From the NCBI GenBank assembly GCA_026987075.1, contig JALSNI010000067.1, forward strand, positions 1-64,000: a DNA stretch of 64,000 nt, read 5' to 3'. Positions within the stretch are counted from its first letter, which is position 1. Every line of letters begins with the position of its first letter. Of the stretch, positions 31,390-42,405 are shown one piece after another. Source of the DNA: Persephonella sp. Lineage in GTDB: Bacteria > Aquificota > Aquificia > Aquificales > Hydrogenothermaceae. The position numbers and the translations under genes are program-made. Below the pieces are notes generated by a model, which was not told the origin of the DNA, made no database searches, and saw only the letters and a list, made by a program, of their open reading frames with translations.

Positions 31390-33036
31390 ATGAGAGAGAA
31401 AATTTCAGAAAAAGAGCTCCTTGAAGAGATAATAAAAATTGCAATGCTCTTAAAAGAAAGGTCAGAAAAAGAAGATGAGAAAGACAGCACTATAGTTAAT
31501 CTGTCAATTATAAAACCAGAAATTTATTCCCTTTTTATGCAGAAATTAGCAGACATGACAAAAGAAGAAATAACAGAGCTGATAACAGGTGTATATTTTA
31601 AATTTAGGAACATAAAGATTATCAAATCAGTAAACAGAAGTATAAATGAAGAAGGTTTTTCTTATGATACTTATCTTCCAAAATTGATTGCTGATATGAT
31701 TTTAGAAACATTTATGTCAGATGAGAACGAGGATATAGAGGACATATACGTACCAGAAGATTTAGAAGCTGAATATATAGGAGCAACTATAAAAAAATTA
31801 GTAAGAACAATACAGGAGATAAAACCAGAATATTATCCGATTTACTACGGAGATATAACTTACTCAGGTATAACAGACTTTATAATTTCCCGATTTTCCA
31901 AACCTATCAATAGAAGCAATTTTTCAATTTCACACCCATTATTTTCATTAATGTTAAAAGACGAAAAAATACGCAAATATACGCCTGAAATAAGACAACA
32001 TTATGGATACATGTATTCAAAACCCTTATTCTATGAACTGATTCGCATTGGAATTTTCGTTCAACTTATGTTTGATTTCTTAATATTTTCTTTTAAGAAA
32101 AAAATTTCAGAAATATTACTAACTGGAGATAAAGAAAAAGCAGCAAACAATTTTGAAAAGCTGATAAAATCACTAAGTGAAGTTTACATAGACTTTATAT
32201 TAGATAGAAACATATCATTAACATCTAAGGAATTTGGTGAATTCTTAGTAGAGGCAAGAAAATTTTTGGAAAAAAATTATGATGAACTATTTGAGTTGGT
32301 AGAATATTTAGAAGATGACTATACAGTTGAGTTGATAAATTTTAACAGAACCGTTACAGAAATTAAATACAAAAACAAAGAAGGGGACGAAATTTTTAAA
32401 TTTGTCAGTATGTACGGATTAGAAAACATAAAAAAAGAAGAACTGGTGCTGTCTTTTGATAGTAGTTTGTTATACTCATTTTTAGATTATGCTTTAAAAA
32501 ATTCCGGTGATAAGGAGTTTTATCGTTTATTAGAGTTTACAGAATACATTATTAATAACATGCCCTACATTTCAAAAAATTACGATTATCAGCATTTAGA
32601 TGAAATTATAGACTCAATAGCTTTTGATGAAAAGGGACTTGACCCCTATTACGCACATATGTATTTGAAATATCTATACAAGACAGAACAGTATGAAGAA
32701 TTTGTTGAGTATTTTGATAAATTTCAAGATGATTTAGAAGAATATATGTTTTTATATAAACTATTTGCACTTTATTTTGCCGGAAAGGTAATAAAAGAAG
32801 ATTTAATTGAGGTTTTAGAACGCTTAATAAAAGAAGATAACTATTTCCATGGAAATATGCTCGTTCCTATTCTAAGCTCTTTAAAAAATGAAGGAAATCT
32901 ATCTAAAATAATTGATAATTCTGTTGAACATGAAGAGGATGTGTTAGATTTAATTGATTTATATCCATATGAACCGGAATTTTATAAAAAATTAAACATT
33001 AAGTTTGAGTATGAACCAAAACAGTTGAGGTTGTAA
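31390..33036 (+). CDS. hypothetical 548-aa acidic helical protein
   Basis: Full-length ORF between nuoE and nuoF on the same strand; no recognised motif. Confidence 0.75.
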   Translation: MREKISEKELLEEIIKIAMLLKERSEKEDEKDSTIVNLSIIKPEIYSLFMQKLADMTKEEITELITGVYFKFRNIKIIKSVNRSINEEGFSYDTYLPKLIADMILETFMSDENEDIEDIYVPEDLEAEYIGATIKKLVRTIQEIKPEYYPIYYGDITYSGITDFIISRFSKPINRSNFSISHPLFSLMLKDEKIRKYTPEIRQHYGYMYSKPLFYELIRIGIFVQLMFDFLIFSFKKKISEILLTGDKEKAANNFEKLIKSLSEVYIDFILDRNISLTSKEFGEFLVEARKFLEKNYDELFELVEYLEDDYTVELINFNRTVTEIKYKNKEGDEIFKFVSMYGLENIKKEELVLSFDSSLLYSFLDYALKNSGDKEFYRLLEFTEYIINNMPYISKNYDYQHLDEIIDSIAFDEKGLDPYYAHMYLKYLYKTEQYEEFVEYFDKFQDDLEEYMFLYKLFALYFAGKVIKEDLIEVLERLIKEDNYFHGNMLVPILSSLKNEGNLSKIIDNSVEHEEDVLDLIDLYPYEPEFYKKLNIKFEYEPKQLRL

Positions 33037-34335
33037 ATGAGCATAAGAGATAAAATACCTCACATTCCAGAAATACATGTTGAGAGCAATTTAAATCTTC
33101 TACTTAGAAGGGCTAAAGAAAACAGAACTGTTGACATAGAAGAGTATGAAACAACAGGAGGATATTCTGCTTTAAGAAAAGCTTTAAATAAATTTTCCCC
33201 TGAAGATATTGTTGTTCTTGTTGAAGAAAGCACGCTAAGAGGCAGAGGGGGAGCTGGCTTTCCAACAGGAAGGAAATGGAGATTTGCTCTGATGAATCCA
33301 CCTCCCAGATATCTGGTATGTAATGCTGACGAATCAGAACCAGGAACTTTCAAGGACAGGATAATAATAGAGAGGGACCCCCATCTACTTTTAGAAGGAA
33401 TGATAATAGCAGGTTATGCCCTTGGAGCAAAAGAAGGATACATATACATTAGAGGAGAATACCCTGCTGGATATCTTATATTAGAAAATGCTATTAACGA
33501 AGCAAAGGAAAGGGGATATTTAGGGAAGAATATATTAGGAACAGACTTTTCTTTTGATATAAAGGTTTACAGAGGAGCAGGAGCTTACATCTGCGGAGAG
33601 GAAACTGCTTTACTTGAAAGCTTAGAAGGCAAAAGGGGACATCCACGGCTCCGACCCCCCTATCCTGCTCAATCTGGTTTATATGGAAAACCCACCGTTG
33701 TTAACAATGTGGAAACCCTGTCAAACATACCAATTATTATCACTTATGAAGCATACTTTATGAACATAGGACCTGCTGGCTTTTATGGTCCTAAACTATT
33801 TCCTGTTAGCGGGAAGGTAGAAAAACCAGGAGTTTACGAAGCAACAATGGACATAACTTTGAGAGAGCTGATAGAGATGGCAGGAGGTGTAAAAGGGGGT
33901 AAACAGGTAAAGGCAGTATTTGCAGGGGCATTAGGGATTTACAGAGAAGATGAGTTAGATATGCCTATGGATTACTCTCCAAAAGGGTTTGGTGGAACAG
34001 GAACAACCATAGTGCTTGACGAAGATGACTGCGTAATAGATGCACTCCTTGTTGTAACACAGTTTTTTCACCACGAGAGCTGTGGTAAATGCACCCCCTG
34101 CAGAGTAGGAACTTACGAACAACACCAGATACTGAAAAAACTGAAAGAAGGAAAAGCAACCAAGGAAGAGGTAAATTACTTGAAACATTTATCTCAAAAC
34201 ATACCTGCCAACTCTATATGTGGGCTTGGTTTTTCTGCTCCTAATGCAGTTTCAGATGCTCTTAAAAAATTCTCTGAAGAGATAGAAGCACACCTGAAAG
34301 GTGAGTGTCCAGTATGCTTTAACAGAGGAGATTAA
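33037..34335 (+). CDS. nuoF: NADH dehydrogenase subunit F
   Basis: RGRGGAGFPTGRKW; NADESEPGTFKDR; SCGKCTPCRVGT. Confidence 0.96.
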   Translation: MSIRDKIPHIPEIHVESNLNLLLRRAKENRTVDIEEYETTGGYSALRKALNKFSPEDIVVLVEESTLRGRGGAGFPTGRKWRFALMNPPPRYLVCNADESEPGTFKDRIIIERDPHLLLEGMIIAGYALGAKEGYIYIRGEYPAGYLILENAINEAKERGYLGKNILGTDFSFDIKVYRGAGAYICGEETALLESLEGKRGHPRLRPPYPAQSGLYGKPTVVNNVETLSNIPIIITYEAYFMNIGPAGFYGPKLFPVSGKVEKPGVYEATMDITLRELIEMAGGVKGGKQVKAVFAGALGIYREDELDMPMDYSPKGFGGTGTTIVLDEDDCVIDALLVVTQFFHHESCGKCTPCRVGTYEQHQILKKLKEGKATKEEVNYLKHLSQNIPANSICGLGFSAPNAVSDALKKFSEEIEAHLKGECPVCFNRGD

Positions 34336-34337
34336 TT

Positions 34338-35339
34338 ATGGAATACAGAAATTTAGGTAGTACAGGTCTGAAAGTTTCCGTAATATGTGTTGGAGCTATG
34401 ACTTTTACAGAAAAAGGGTGGAGAACAGCTGGAAGTATGAAATTTTCAGAGATTAAAAAAGTTGTTGACACAGCAATAGATAGAGGGGTGAACTTTTTTG
34501 ATACTGCTGATATATACGCCTTTGGAGAGTCAGAAGAGCTTTTAGGCAAAGCCCTTGGAGACAGGAAAAATGACGTGATTATTGCAACAAAGGTAAGGGG
34601 AGTAATGTCTGAAGACCCTAATGACAGGGGACTTTCCAGACACCACATATTCAAATCTATTGACAGCTCCCTGAAAAGACTGGGAAGGGATTATATAGAC
34701 CTGTATCAGGTTCACTGGTGGGACAGTTCTACACCTATTGAGGAGACATTAGAAGCTCTAAATGACCTTGTTAGAATGGGAAAGGTCAGATATATAGGTA
34801 TATCAGACTTTGCAGGCTGGCAGATAGCACGGTCTGTAACCCTTCAGGAGATGAAAGGATACTCAAAATTTGTCTCAGCCCAGATGTATTACTCCCTTTT
34901 AGGGAGAGATATAGAATTTGAGGTCGTCCCAGCTTGTCAGCATCTTGGTTTAGGAATACTGGCATGGAGTCCCCTTGCAGGGGGATTTTTAACTGGAAAG
35001 TATTCCAGGGAAAACATTCCTGAAGATTCCCGATATGCTCGCATGGAAAGACCATTTTTGCGGTTTGATTTTGAGAAGGGTTATTTTGTTGTTGATGAAT
35101 TAAGAAAAATTGCTCAAAAGTATGAAACTTCTGTATCGCAAGTCGCTCTTAACTGGATTAAATCAAAACCTTTTATCAGCTCTATAATTATCGGTGTCAG
35201 GTCAGTTGACCAGCTGTTAGATAACTTAGGGTGCGTCAGCTGGGATTTGACTGAAGAAGATGTGGAGTATTTAGACCAGATAACTCAGACAGACAGACCT
35301 TATCCCCAGTGGTTTTTAGATATGTTTGCTGACCTTTAA
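34338..35339 (+). CDS. aldo/keto reductase
   Basis: MEYRNLGSTGLKVS; FFDTADIYAFGESEELLGKAL. Confidence 0.95.
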   Translation: MEYRNLGSTGLKVSVICVGAMTFTEKGWRTAGSMKFSEIKKVVDTAIDRGVNFFDTADIYAFGESEELLGKALGDRKNDVIIATKVRGVMSEDPNDRGLSRHHIFKSIDSSLKRLGRDYIDLYQVHWWDSSTPIEETLEALNDLVRMGKVRYIGISDFAGWQIARSVTLQEMKGYSKFVSAQMYYSLLGRDIEFEVVPACQHLGLGILAWSPLAGGFLTGKYSRENIPEDSRYARMERPFLRFDFEKGYFVVDELRKIAQKYETSVSQVALNWIKSKPFISSIIIGVRSVDQLLDNLGCVSWDLTEEDVEYLDQITQTDRPYPQWFLDMFADL

Positions 35340-35347
35340 GGAGAAAG

Positions 35348-37117
35348 ATGTACAACTGGCAAAAAATATTTCAGGAAGTAAAAAAATACAAAAAAGAGCT
35401 TATCTTAGGTCACATATTTGCTGTAATAGCCACTTTGATAAGTATACCTACCCCATTGTTTCTACCTCTTCTTGTAGATGAAGTTCTCCTGAATAAACCG
35501 GGGATATTTATTGAAACTTACAAGAAGCTCTTTGGAGAAGGAAATCCTGTAACATATACCTTGGCTGCTCTGATTATTGTTTTGATAATGAGATTTTTAT
35601 TTTTTGTGTTTAATGCTCTTCAGGCAAAAATATTCACAAAAATTTCAAAAAGTGTTACCTACAAAATCAGAGAAGACCTACTTAAACATCTAAAAGATGT
35701 GTCTATGGCAGAATTTGAAACAGTAGGAAGCGGAGCAATAGCATCAAAACTGATAACAGACGTGAACACAATAGATGATTTTATCGGTAAAACTGTAAGC
35801 AGGTTTATCATATCTGTTTTGACGATAATCGGTGTAGCTGTTGTGCTGATTTTGATAAACTGGAAGTTAGGACTTTTAATAGTATTTCTAAATCCTGTGG
35901 TTATATACTTTACTACTGTTATAGGGAGAAAAATAGGTAAACTAAAAGGTATAGAAAATAAAGCAATTGAAAAATTTCAAGAAAAGCTAACTGAAACATT
36001 AGACCTATTCTGGCAAATCAGGGCAAGCAATAGAGAAAACTCTTTTATACAATCAGTTTTAGAAGCAGCAAAGGAGGTAAAAAAAACTTCTATTGAGTTT
36101 GGATGGAAAAGTGATGCAGCAGGAAGGCTATCTATGTTAGTATTCTTGTCAGGTTATGAAGTGTTCAGGGCAGTAAGCATACTATTCGTAGCTTACTCAG
36201 ATCTAACGATAGGTCTGATGCTTGCGATTTTTGGTTATCTGTGGGTAATGATGACACCTGTTCAGGAACTGCTTTCTATCCAGTATGCGTTTCATTCAGG
36301 GGAAGCTGCATTAAACAGGATAAATGAAATCCTACAGATGAAGAAAGAGCCAAAATATCCTCACATCCTAAATCCTTTCAAAAACAGAGAAACCTGTTCA
36401 GTAAAACTGAAAGATGTTTACTTTTCCTACGATGGGAAAAATTATGTCCTTCAGGGAATTAATATAACAGCAGAGAAAGGTAAAAAGATAGCCATAGTAG
36501 GAGCAAGTGGAAGTGGTAAAACAACCCTTGCCCACATAATGGTAGGTTTTTATGCTGTTGATAGAGGCGATGTTTTATACGACGACATTTCTGTAAAGGA
36601 AATCGGTCTTGACGTTGTCAGGGAAAATGTTTTTTTAGTCTTACAAAATCCTATGATGTTTAACGATACTATCAGATTTAACCTGACCCTGGGAAAAGAC
36701 ATTTCTGAAGATAAAATATGGGAAGCTTTAGAGATAGCCCAGATGAGAGATGTTGTAGAAAGTATGCCTCAAAAATTGGATACCCTTATAGGAAAAAACG
36801 GCATAAGATTGTCTGGTGGACAAAGACAGAGACTTGCCATAGCAAGGATGATACTCCAAAATCCCAAAGTAGTAATATTAGACGAGTCAACTTCAGCTCT
36901 TGATACCCATACAGAGTATAAACTGTTTACAGCTTTGCAAAAATACCTTGAGAAAAAAACAGCAGTAATAATAGCCCATAGACTGAGCACAGTCCAGCAG
37001 GCAGATTACATATACGTTTTAGACAAAGGTAGAGTTGTTGAGGAAGGAACACACCAGGAACTGATAGAAAAAGAAGGCATCTATAATCAATTTATGAAAA
37101 AATATTTTTCAGGTTAA
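35348..37117 (+). CDS. ABC transporter, fused TM and ATPase (exporter half-transporter)
   Basis: GASGSGKTT, LSGGQRQRLAIARM, VILDESTSALD. Confidence 0.95.
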   Translation: MYNWQKIFQEVKKYKKELILGHIFAVIATLISIPTPLFLPLLVDEVLLNKPGIFIETYKKLFGEGNPVTYTLAALIIVLIMRFLFFVFNALQAKIFTKISKSVTYKIREDLLKHLKDVSMAEFETVGSGAIASKLITDVNTIDDFIGKTVSRFIISVLTIIGVAVVLILINWKLGLLIVFLNPVVIYFTTVIGRKIGKLKGIENKAIEKFQEKLTETLDLFWQIRASNRENSFIQSVLEAAKEVKKTSIEFGWKSDAAGRLSMLVFLSGYEVFRAVSILFVAYSDLTIGLMLAIFGYLWVMMTPVQELLSIQYAFHSGEAALNRINEILQMKKEPKYPHILNPFKNRETCSVKLKDVYFSYDGKNYVLQGINITAEKGKKIAIVGASGSGKTTLAHIMVGFYAVDRGDVLYDDISVKEIGLDVVRENVFLVLQNPMMFNDTIRFNLTLGKDISEDKIWEALEIAQMRDVVESMPQKLDTLIGKNGIRLSGGQRQRLAIARMILQNPKVVILDESTSALDTHTEYKLFTALQKYLEKKTAVIIAHRLSTVQQADYIYVLDKGRVVEEGTHQELIEKEGIYNQFMKKYFSG

Positions 37118-37141
37118 ATTTACAAAATTATTAGCCGATAA
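37115..37141 (+). promoter_or_regulatory. sigma-28 (FliA)-type promoter
   Basis: TAAATTTA-N11-GCCGATAA. Confidence 0.8.
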
Positions 37142-37185
37142 AATAAATTATGAAAAACACGAAAAATAATTTTAAGAGGAGATAG

Positions 37186-39180
37186 ATGAAATTTCTGAAA
37201 AATATGTCCATTAAGAAAAAAATCTTTATCCTTACCTTTGTCCCTATCTTAACTACTATTATGTATGCTGTTAATCTATGGCTGAATAACTACAAGATTT
37301 ATAAGGAAGAAGTTGTCTTAGAAAAGAGCGTTATTCTTTCAACAAAGATATCAGCTCTTGTTCATGAGCTACAAAAAGAAAGGGGAAGAACCGCTGGCTT
37401 TTTAGGAAGTCAGGGAACAAAGTTTCGTTTGGAGCTACAACAGCAGCGAAGACTTACAGACCAGAAATTGAGAGAGTTAAAAGAACACATCAAAGATATA
37501 AATAAAGGAGATATTTCAGAGGAAACTTATCAGGAGCTGAAAAGTTCACTGAATATGATAGAAAGATTACCAGAAATAAGAAGTGCTGTAGATTCACTGA
37601 GTATAGAAGTTGGTAAAGCTATAGGATTTTACACAAACCTAAACTTTCATCTGTTAAAAACTATAGGCTCTTTTGCAAAAAGTAGCTCTAATGCCCAGAT
37701 TACAAAAGAATTGACAGGATATTTAGACTTCTTAATGGCAAAAGAGAAGATGGGAATAGAGAGAGCAGTTCTTTCAGCAGTATTTGCAAAAAATCAGTTT
37801 ACTAAACAGCTTTATTTTAAGTTTATCTCCCTTTTAAGTGAACAAAAGGCATATCTTCAGTCTTTTCAATTTGTAGCCCCAAAAAAGTTTTTAGACATCT
37901 ATAAAAATACTGTAACAGGAACTGCTGTAGCTGAAGTTGAAAGAATGGAAAAAGTAGCCCTGGAAAAGGCTGAAACAGGAGATTTTGGTGTAGATCCTTC
38001 TTACTGGTTTGATACTATTACGCAAAAAATAAATCTGATGAAAAAAGCAGAAGACCAGATGTCCAATCAGTTAGTTAAAGACATAGTTAGTTTAAAGGAA
38101 TCTGCCGTAAGCAATCTTATCCTTATAACGGTAATATCAGTTGTTGTTATATCTGTAATAGTTGTGATAGGCATCGTGATAAACAGAACTATAAGCTCAA
38201 CCATAACTACCATAGAAAGAGAGCTGAAGTATATTGCAGATGCTAAAGACTTTACAAGAAAAATTGTGGTTGATACCAAAGACGAGATGAACAGTATTGC
38301 TAACTCTATTAATTATCTCATTGAGGCCTCCAGAGAAGCTCTTGAACAGGCAAAAATATCCGCGCAGGAAAACACATCTATTGCAGCAGAGCTGTCTGCA
38401 ACAGCTACAGAGATAGAAAAAAGGGTGGAGGAAGAGTCCCATATAGTTGAAAGCACCACACAAAAGGCTGTTTCAGTTCAGAAACCACTTGAAGAGGAAA
38501 TCTTAAAATTAGACAAGACAAAAGATGAAATTAAGAAAGCTAACTCTGTATTGAAAAATACTAAAGAACAGATAATAAGCCTTATAAACACCGTCCAGAC
38601 AAGTGCCCACGAGGAAATCAAAATAGTAAATGAGTTAGAAAACTTAAAAGAAACTACTGATAAAACAAAGGATGTTCTTAAACTGATAGAAGATATAGCC
38701 AATCAGACGAATCTTTTAGCATTGAATGCAGCTATAGAAGCAGCAAGGGCAGGAGAAGCAGGAAAAGGTTTTGCAGTAGTGGCAGATGAAGTAAGAAATC
38801 TTGCGGAAAAGTCCAGAGAATATGTAGAAAACATAACAGATACGATAGTAGAACTTATTAACCAGATAAATGAAATTTCAGAGCAGATATCAAACAATGC
38901 TCAGAATGTGAACAAGTTGGCAGAAGAGTCAAAAACTGTAGAACACGACGTAAATACTATATCTGAAGTTATGGAAGAAACTGTAAAAGTTTCAGAAGAT
39001 GCTTCTGAATCTATAAAAGCTATAGTAGGAGACATCAAAAATATTATTAAAGATATAGAACAGATTAATCAGCTCTCCTCTGCGAACACAAGAAGCGTAG
39101 AAGAGATAGCTAAAGCTACAGAACATCTATATGCGATGACAGAAAAATTGAGCAAAATATTAGAAGAGTTCAAAACATAA
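37186..39180 (+). CDS. methyl-accepting chemotaxis protein with NIT-like sensor domain
   Basis: [63 protein letters not shown]. Confidence 0.94.
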   Translation: MKFLKNMSIKKKIFILTFVPILTTIMYAVNLWLNNYKIYKEEVVLEKSVILSTKISALVHELQKERGRTAGFLGSQGTKFRLELQQQRRLTDQKLRELKEHIKDINKGDISEETYQELKSSLNMIERLPEIRSAVDSLSIEVGKAIGFYTNLNFHLLKTIGSFAKSSSNAQITKELTGYLDFLMAKEKMGIERAVLSAVFAKNQFTKQLYFKFISLLSEQKAYLQSFQFVAPKKFLDIYKNTVTGTAVAEVERMEKVALEKAETGDFGVDPSYWFDTITQKINLMKKAEDQMSNQLVKDIVSLKESAVSNLILITVISVVVISVIVVIGIVINRTISSTITTIERELKYIADAKDFTRKIVVDTKDEMNSIANSINYLIEASREALEQAKISAQENTSIAAELSATATEIEKRVEEESHIVESTTQKAVSVQKPLEEEILKLDKTKDEIKKANSVLKNTKEQIISLINTVQTSAHEEIKIVNELENLKETTDKTKDVLKLIEDIANQTNLLALNAAIEAARAGEAGKGFAVVADEVRNLAEKSREYVENITDTIVELINQINEISEQISNNAQNVNKLAEESKTVEHDVNTISEVMEETVKVSEDASESIKAIVGDIKNIIKDIEQINQLSSANTRSVEEIAKATEHLYAMTEKLSKILEEFKT

Positions 39181-39198
39181 AAATGATAAAATGAGAAT

Positions 39199-41283
39199 AT
39201 GGAATATAAAATTCAGTTAAATGAAGAACAACAAAAAGCAGTAGAGTATTTTAGCTCTCCACTATTAGTGCTTGCTGGAGCAGGTTCTGGAAAAACAAGA
39301 GTAATTACCCAGAAAATTGTTTATATGGTTGAGAATCTGTCTATTCCAGTAAATAGAATTCTTGCCATAACTTTTACAAACAAAGCAGCTCAAGAAATGA
39401 AAGAGAGGGTCGTGTCAGCTCTCAATCTTGATTATCAGCCCCAATGGATAACGACTTTCCACAGTTTATCAGCAAAAATACTCAGGATAGAAGCAGAAAA
39501 TTTGGGATACCACAGGGATTTTGTTATATATGACGAGGAAGACAGCAAGAAAGCTATAAAAGATGTTTTAAAGGAAATGGATTTAGATTCTGAAGTTTAC
39601 AAACCAGAAAGAATACGAAATGTTATCAGCCAGATAAAACAGAATTTAGATGAGTCTGTCCTTGATTTTTATGCATTTACAATGCCGCACCTACCTGAAA
39701 TCTATGAAAAATATAACTACCATCTTACCCTCAGTAATGCAATGGATTTTGACGACCTGCTAATAAACGTGGTAAAACTTTTCAGAGAATATCCTGAGAT
39801 AAGAAAGTCGTGGCAAGATAGATTTGATTATATTTTAGTGGACGAGTATCAGGACACAAATCTTGTTCAGCACGAGATACTTAAATTGATAGTCGGAGAT
39901 AGAGACTGTATAACAGTAGTTGGAGACCCTCAGCAGTGTATATACACCTGGAGGGGAGCAAATCCAGATAATATATTAGAATTTGAGAAAGACTTCCCTA
40001 AAACAAAAATCATTAAGTTAGAGAGGAATTACCGCTCTACAGAAAAAATACTGTCTGTCGCAAACTCTGTTATATCTTCTGCAAAAGGCAGGTGGAAAGA
40101 GAAAGTGTTAAAGCTGTGGACAGAGAAAAAAGGAGATGAAGATGTATACCTGATATCTCTTGAAACAGATAAAAAAGAGAGTGATTTCGTAAGTAAGAAA
40201 ATTAGCTCACTGATTAAAGAAGGCTACCAGTATGGAGACTTTGCTGTTTTGATAAGAATGTCTTATCTGTCAAGGAATTTAGAAGAAGCATTTATTAAAA
40301 GAGGAATACCATATCAGGTAATTGGAGGGGTAAAATTTTACGAAAGGGCTGAAATAAAGGATATTCTTGCTTACATCAGATTTGCTCTACAACCAAAAGA
40401 TACTCAGGCATTCAAAAGAATAATAAATCTTCCCTCAAGGGGAATTGGAGAAAAAACAGTTGAAAAGATAAAACAGTTTTACGAAACAGACTGGCTTCAG
40501 GCATTACAGGATGCCTACCCGAACTTATCAAAAAAAATCCAAATCAGATTACAGGAATTTTTAGAAATTATTGACTACATCAGGAAACACGGAAATGAGA
40601 GACCTTCAGAAACAGCTAAATATCTTGTCAATGCTATTGGATACGAAGAATACTTAGAAAGTAAGTATAAAGACTGGGAAGACAGGGTCGCAAACATTCA
40701 CGAGCTGTTTAATGCACTAAAGGAAGTGGAAAAATCTGGAAAAACCTTTTTGGAGTTTTTAGAAGAGAGTTCCCTTTCTCAGGCTCAAGATAGTTTAGAA
40801 AATTCAAACTCAGTAAAGATTATGACTGTTCACGCATCAAAAGGTCTTGAGTTTCCCGTTGTTTTTATAGGGGGAATGGAAGATGGAATTTTCCCCAGTG
40901 GTAGAGCATTTGAAGACATAGAGCAGATGGAGGAAGAAAGAAGGTTGTTTTATGTTGCCATAACGAGAGCAAAAGAAAAAGTTTTCATAACTTATGCAAG
41001 GAAAAGAGCTACATTCAGTGGACATCTAAATGAGACAAAGCCGTCAAGATTTTTGAAAGATATAAAGGACAAGGTGAAAACCTTTTCAGACAGAAGAAGA
41101 ATTGAGGAAAAGTATAGAGCCACATCTGAGAATTGTGTTACAAGTATTAAGACGGGACAGCTGGTAAAACACGAAAAATTTGGTAAAGGAGTAGTCATTT
41201 CTGTTTCAGGAAATAAAGCAACAGTAATTTTTGAGACTGTAGGGCATAAAACAATAATAAAAGATTTCCTGAAAGTAGTTTAA
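39199..41283 (+). CDS. UvrD/PcrA-family DNA helicase
   Basis: LAGAGSGKTRVITQKI; VDEYQDTN; VGDPQQCIYTWRGA; TVHASKGLEFPVVF. Confidence 0.95.
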   Translation: MEYKIQLNEEQQKAVEYFSSPLLVLAGAGSGKTRVITQKIVYMVENLSIPVNRILAITFTNKAAQEMKERVVSALNLDYQPQWITTFHSLSAKILRIEAENLGYHRDFVIYDEEDSKKAIKDVLKEMDLDSEVYKPERIRNVISQIKQNLDESVLDFYAFTMPHLPEIYEKYNYHLTLSNAMDFDDLLINVVKLFREYPEIRKSWQDRFDYILVDEYQDTNLVQHEILKLIVGDRDCITVVGDPQQCIYTWRGANPDNILEFEKDFPKTKIIKLERNYRSTEKILSVANSVISSAKGRWKEKVLKLWTEKKGDEDVYLISLETDKKESDFVSKKISSLIKEGYQYGDFAVLIRMSYLSRNLEEAFIKRGIPYQVIGGVKFYERAEIKDILAYIRFALQPKDTQAFKRIINLPSRGIGEKTVEKIKQFYETDWLQALQDAYPNLSKKIQIRLQEFLEIIDYIRKHGNERPSETAKYLVNAIGYEEYLESKYKDWEDRVANIHELFNALKEVEKSGKTFLEFLEESSLSQAQDSLENSNSVKIMTVHASKGLEFPVVFIGGMEDGIFPSGRAFEDIEQMEEERRLFYVAITRAKEKVFITYARKRATFSGHLNETKPSRFLKDIKDKVKTFSDRRRIEEKYRATSENCVTSIKTGQLVKHEKFGKGVVISVSGNKATVIFETVGHKTIIKDFLKVV

Positions 41284-42053
41284 ACTCTACATATCTCAGA
41301 GAGCTCTATCTTTTCAACAGGAATGTTTCCTACAAGCATAGTTTTTAGTTTACTGAAACTTTCTGATTCGTCAGTTATAAATATCTTTTTAGTGCCTCCA
41401 CCGTTAAATTTCAGGTTATTGTTATGTAAAAACTCAGTTATTGCCTGTGAAGAATCAACAATTTTTATCTGTGGATACAGCTTGTTAATTGTATTTCTTA
41501 AAAGGGGGTAATGGGTGCATCCTAATATTAATGTGTCTATATCTTTAGCTACAATTTCGTCAAGGTAGTTTTTTATAATCAGCTCAGCTATTTCTCCTTC
41601 TATTATTCCTTCCTCAACTAACGGAACAAATAAAGGACAGGCTTTTTGGAAAACAGTGATACCTTTTTGTATAAGTATGTTTTTATAGGAATTACTTTTT
41701 ATTGTTGCCTGAGTTCCTATTACTCCAACCCTACCGTTTTTTGTTTTTTTTAATGCTGTTTCAATGCCAGGCTGAATAACACCAATAACAGGGATTTCAA
41801 GTATTTCTCTTAATGTGTCCAGTGCATATGATGAAGCTGTATTACAGGCTATTATAAGGGCATCTATCCCGAATCCTGTCAGGTATTTTGCAGCCTCTAT
41901 AGAGTATCTGATTATGGTCTCTTTAGATTTATTTCCGTAGGGAACTCTCGCTGTGTCTCCAAGATAGTATATGTCAGCTTGTGGAAATTCTCTGGCAACT
42001 TCTTTAAAAACAGTAAGACCTCCGATGCCTGAATCAAATATCCCTATGCTCAT
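41280..42053 (-). CDS. murI: glutamate racemase
   Basis: GIFDSGIGGLTVF; ACNTASSYAL; GCTHYPLL. Confidence 0.96.
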   Translation of the reverse strand: MSIGIFDSGIGGLTVFKEVAREFPQADIYYLGDTARVPYGNKSKETIIRYSIEAAKYLTGFGIDALIIACNTASSYALDTLREILEIPVIGVIQPGIETALKKTKNGRVGVIGTQATIKSNSYKNILIQKGITVFQKACPLFVPLVEEGIIEGEIAELIIKNYLDEIVAKDIDTLILGCTHYPLLRNTINKLYPQIKIVDSSQAITEFLHNNNLKFNGGGTKKIFITDESESFSKLKTMLVGNIPVEKIELSEICRV

Positions 42054-42402
42054 TTTTTTCCTCTGTGCTGTATACTACTGGTGCATCTGACCAGAGCCAC
42101 TCAAGGTTATAGTATTCTCTTAGCTCAGGTATGAATATGTTAACTAACACATCACCGTAATCAATAGCTATCCATCTTCCTTCATTATATCCTTCAACAT
42201 GGGAAGGGATAATTCCTTTACTCTTTAGTTTTTGCGTTATCTCATCGCATATGGCCTTTGTGTGAACAGGAACATCCCCCGACACAATAACCATATAATC
42301 TGCGATTGGAGAAACTCTCCCTATTTCTAAAACCACGATATCTTTACCTTTTTTCTCTTCGGCAGCTTTTATTATTTCTTCAACAATTTCTTTAGATTCT
42401 AT
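42034..42402 (-). CDS. rsfS: ribosome silencing factor (RsfS/Iojap), inferred ATA start
   Basis: IESKEIVEEIIKAAEEKKGKDIVVLEIGRVSPIADYMVIVSGD; AGGAGGG 7 nt before ATA; the ORF-track GTG (42336) would remove the family N-terminus. Confidence 0.8.
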   Translation of the reverse strand: MESKEIVEEIIKAAEEKKGKDIVVLEIGRVSPIADYMVIVSGDVPVHTKAICDEITQKLKSKGIIPSHVEGYNEGRWIAIDYGDVLVNIFIPELREYYNLEWLWSDAPVVYSTEEKNEHRDI

Positions 42403-42405
42403 TTC

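Noticed and set aside
34969-34990. Second sigma-54-like TGGCAT...TTGC
   Set aside because: GG to GC spacing is 14 rather than 10 and it is inside a coding gene
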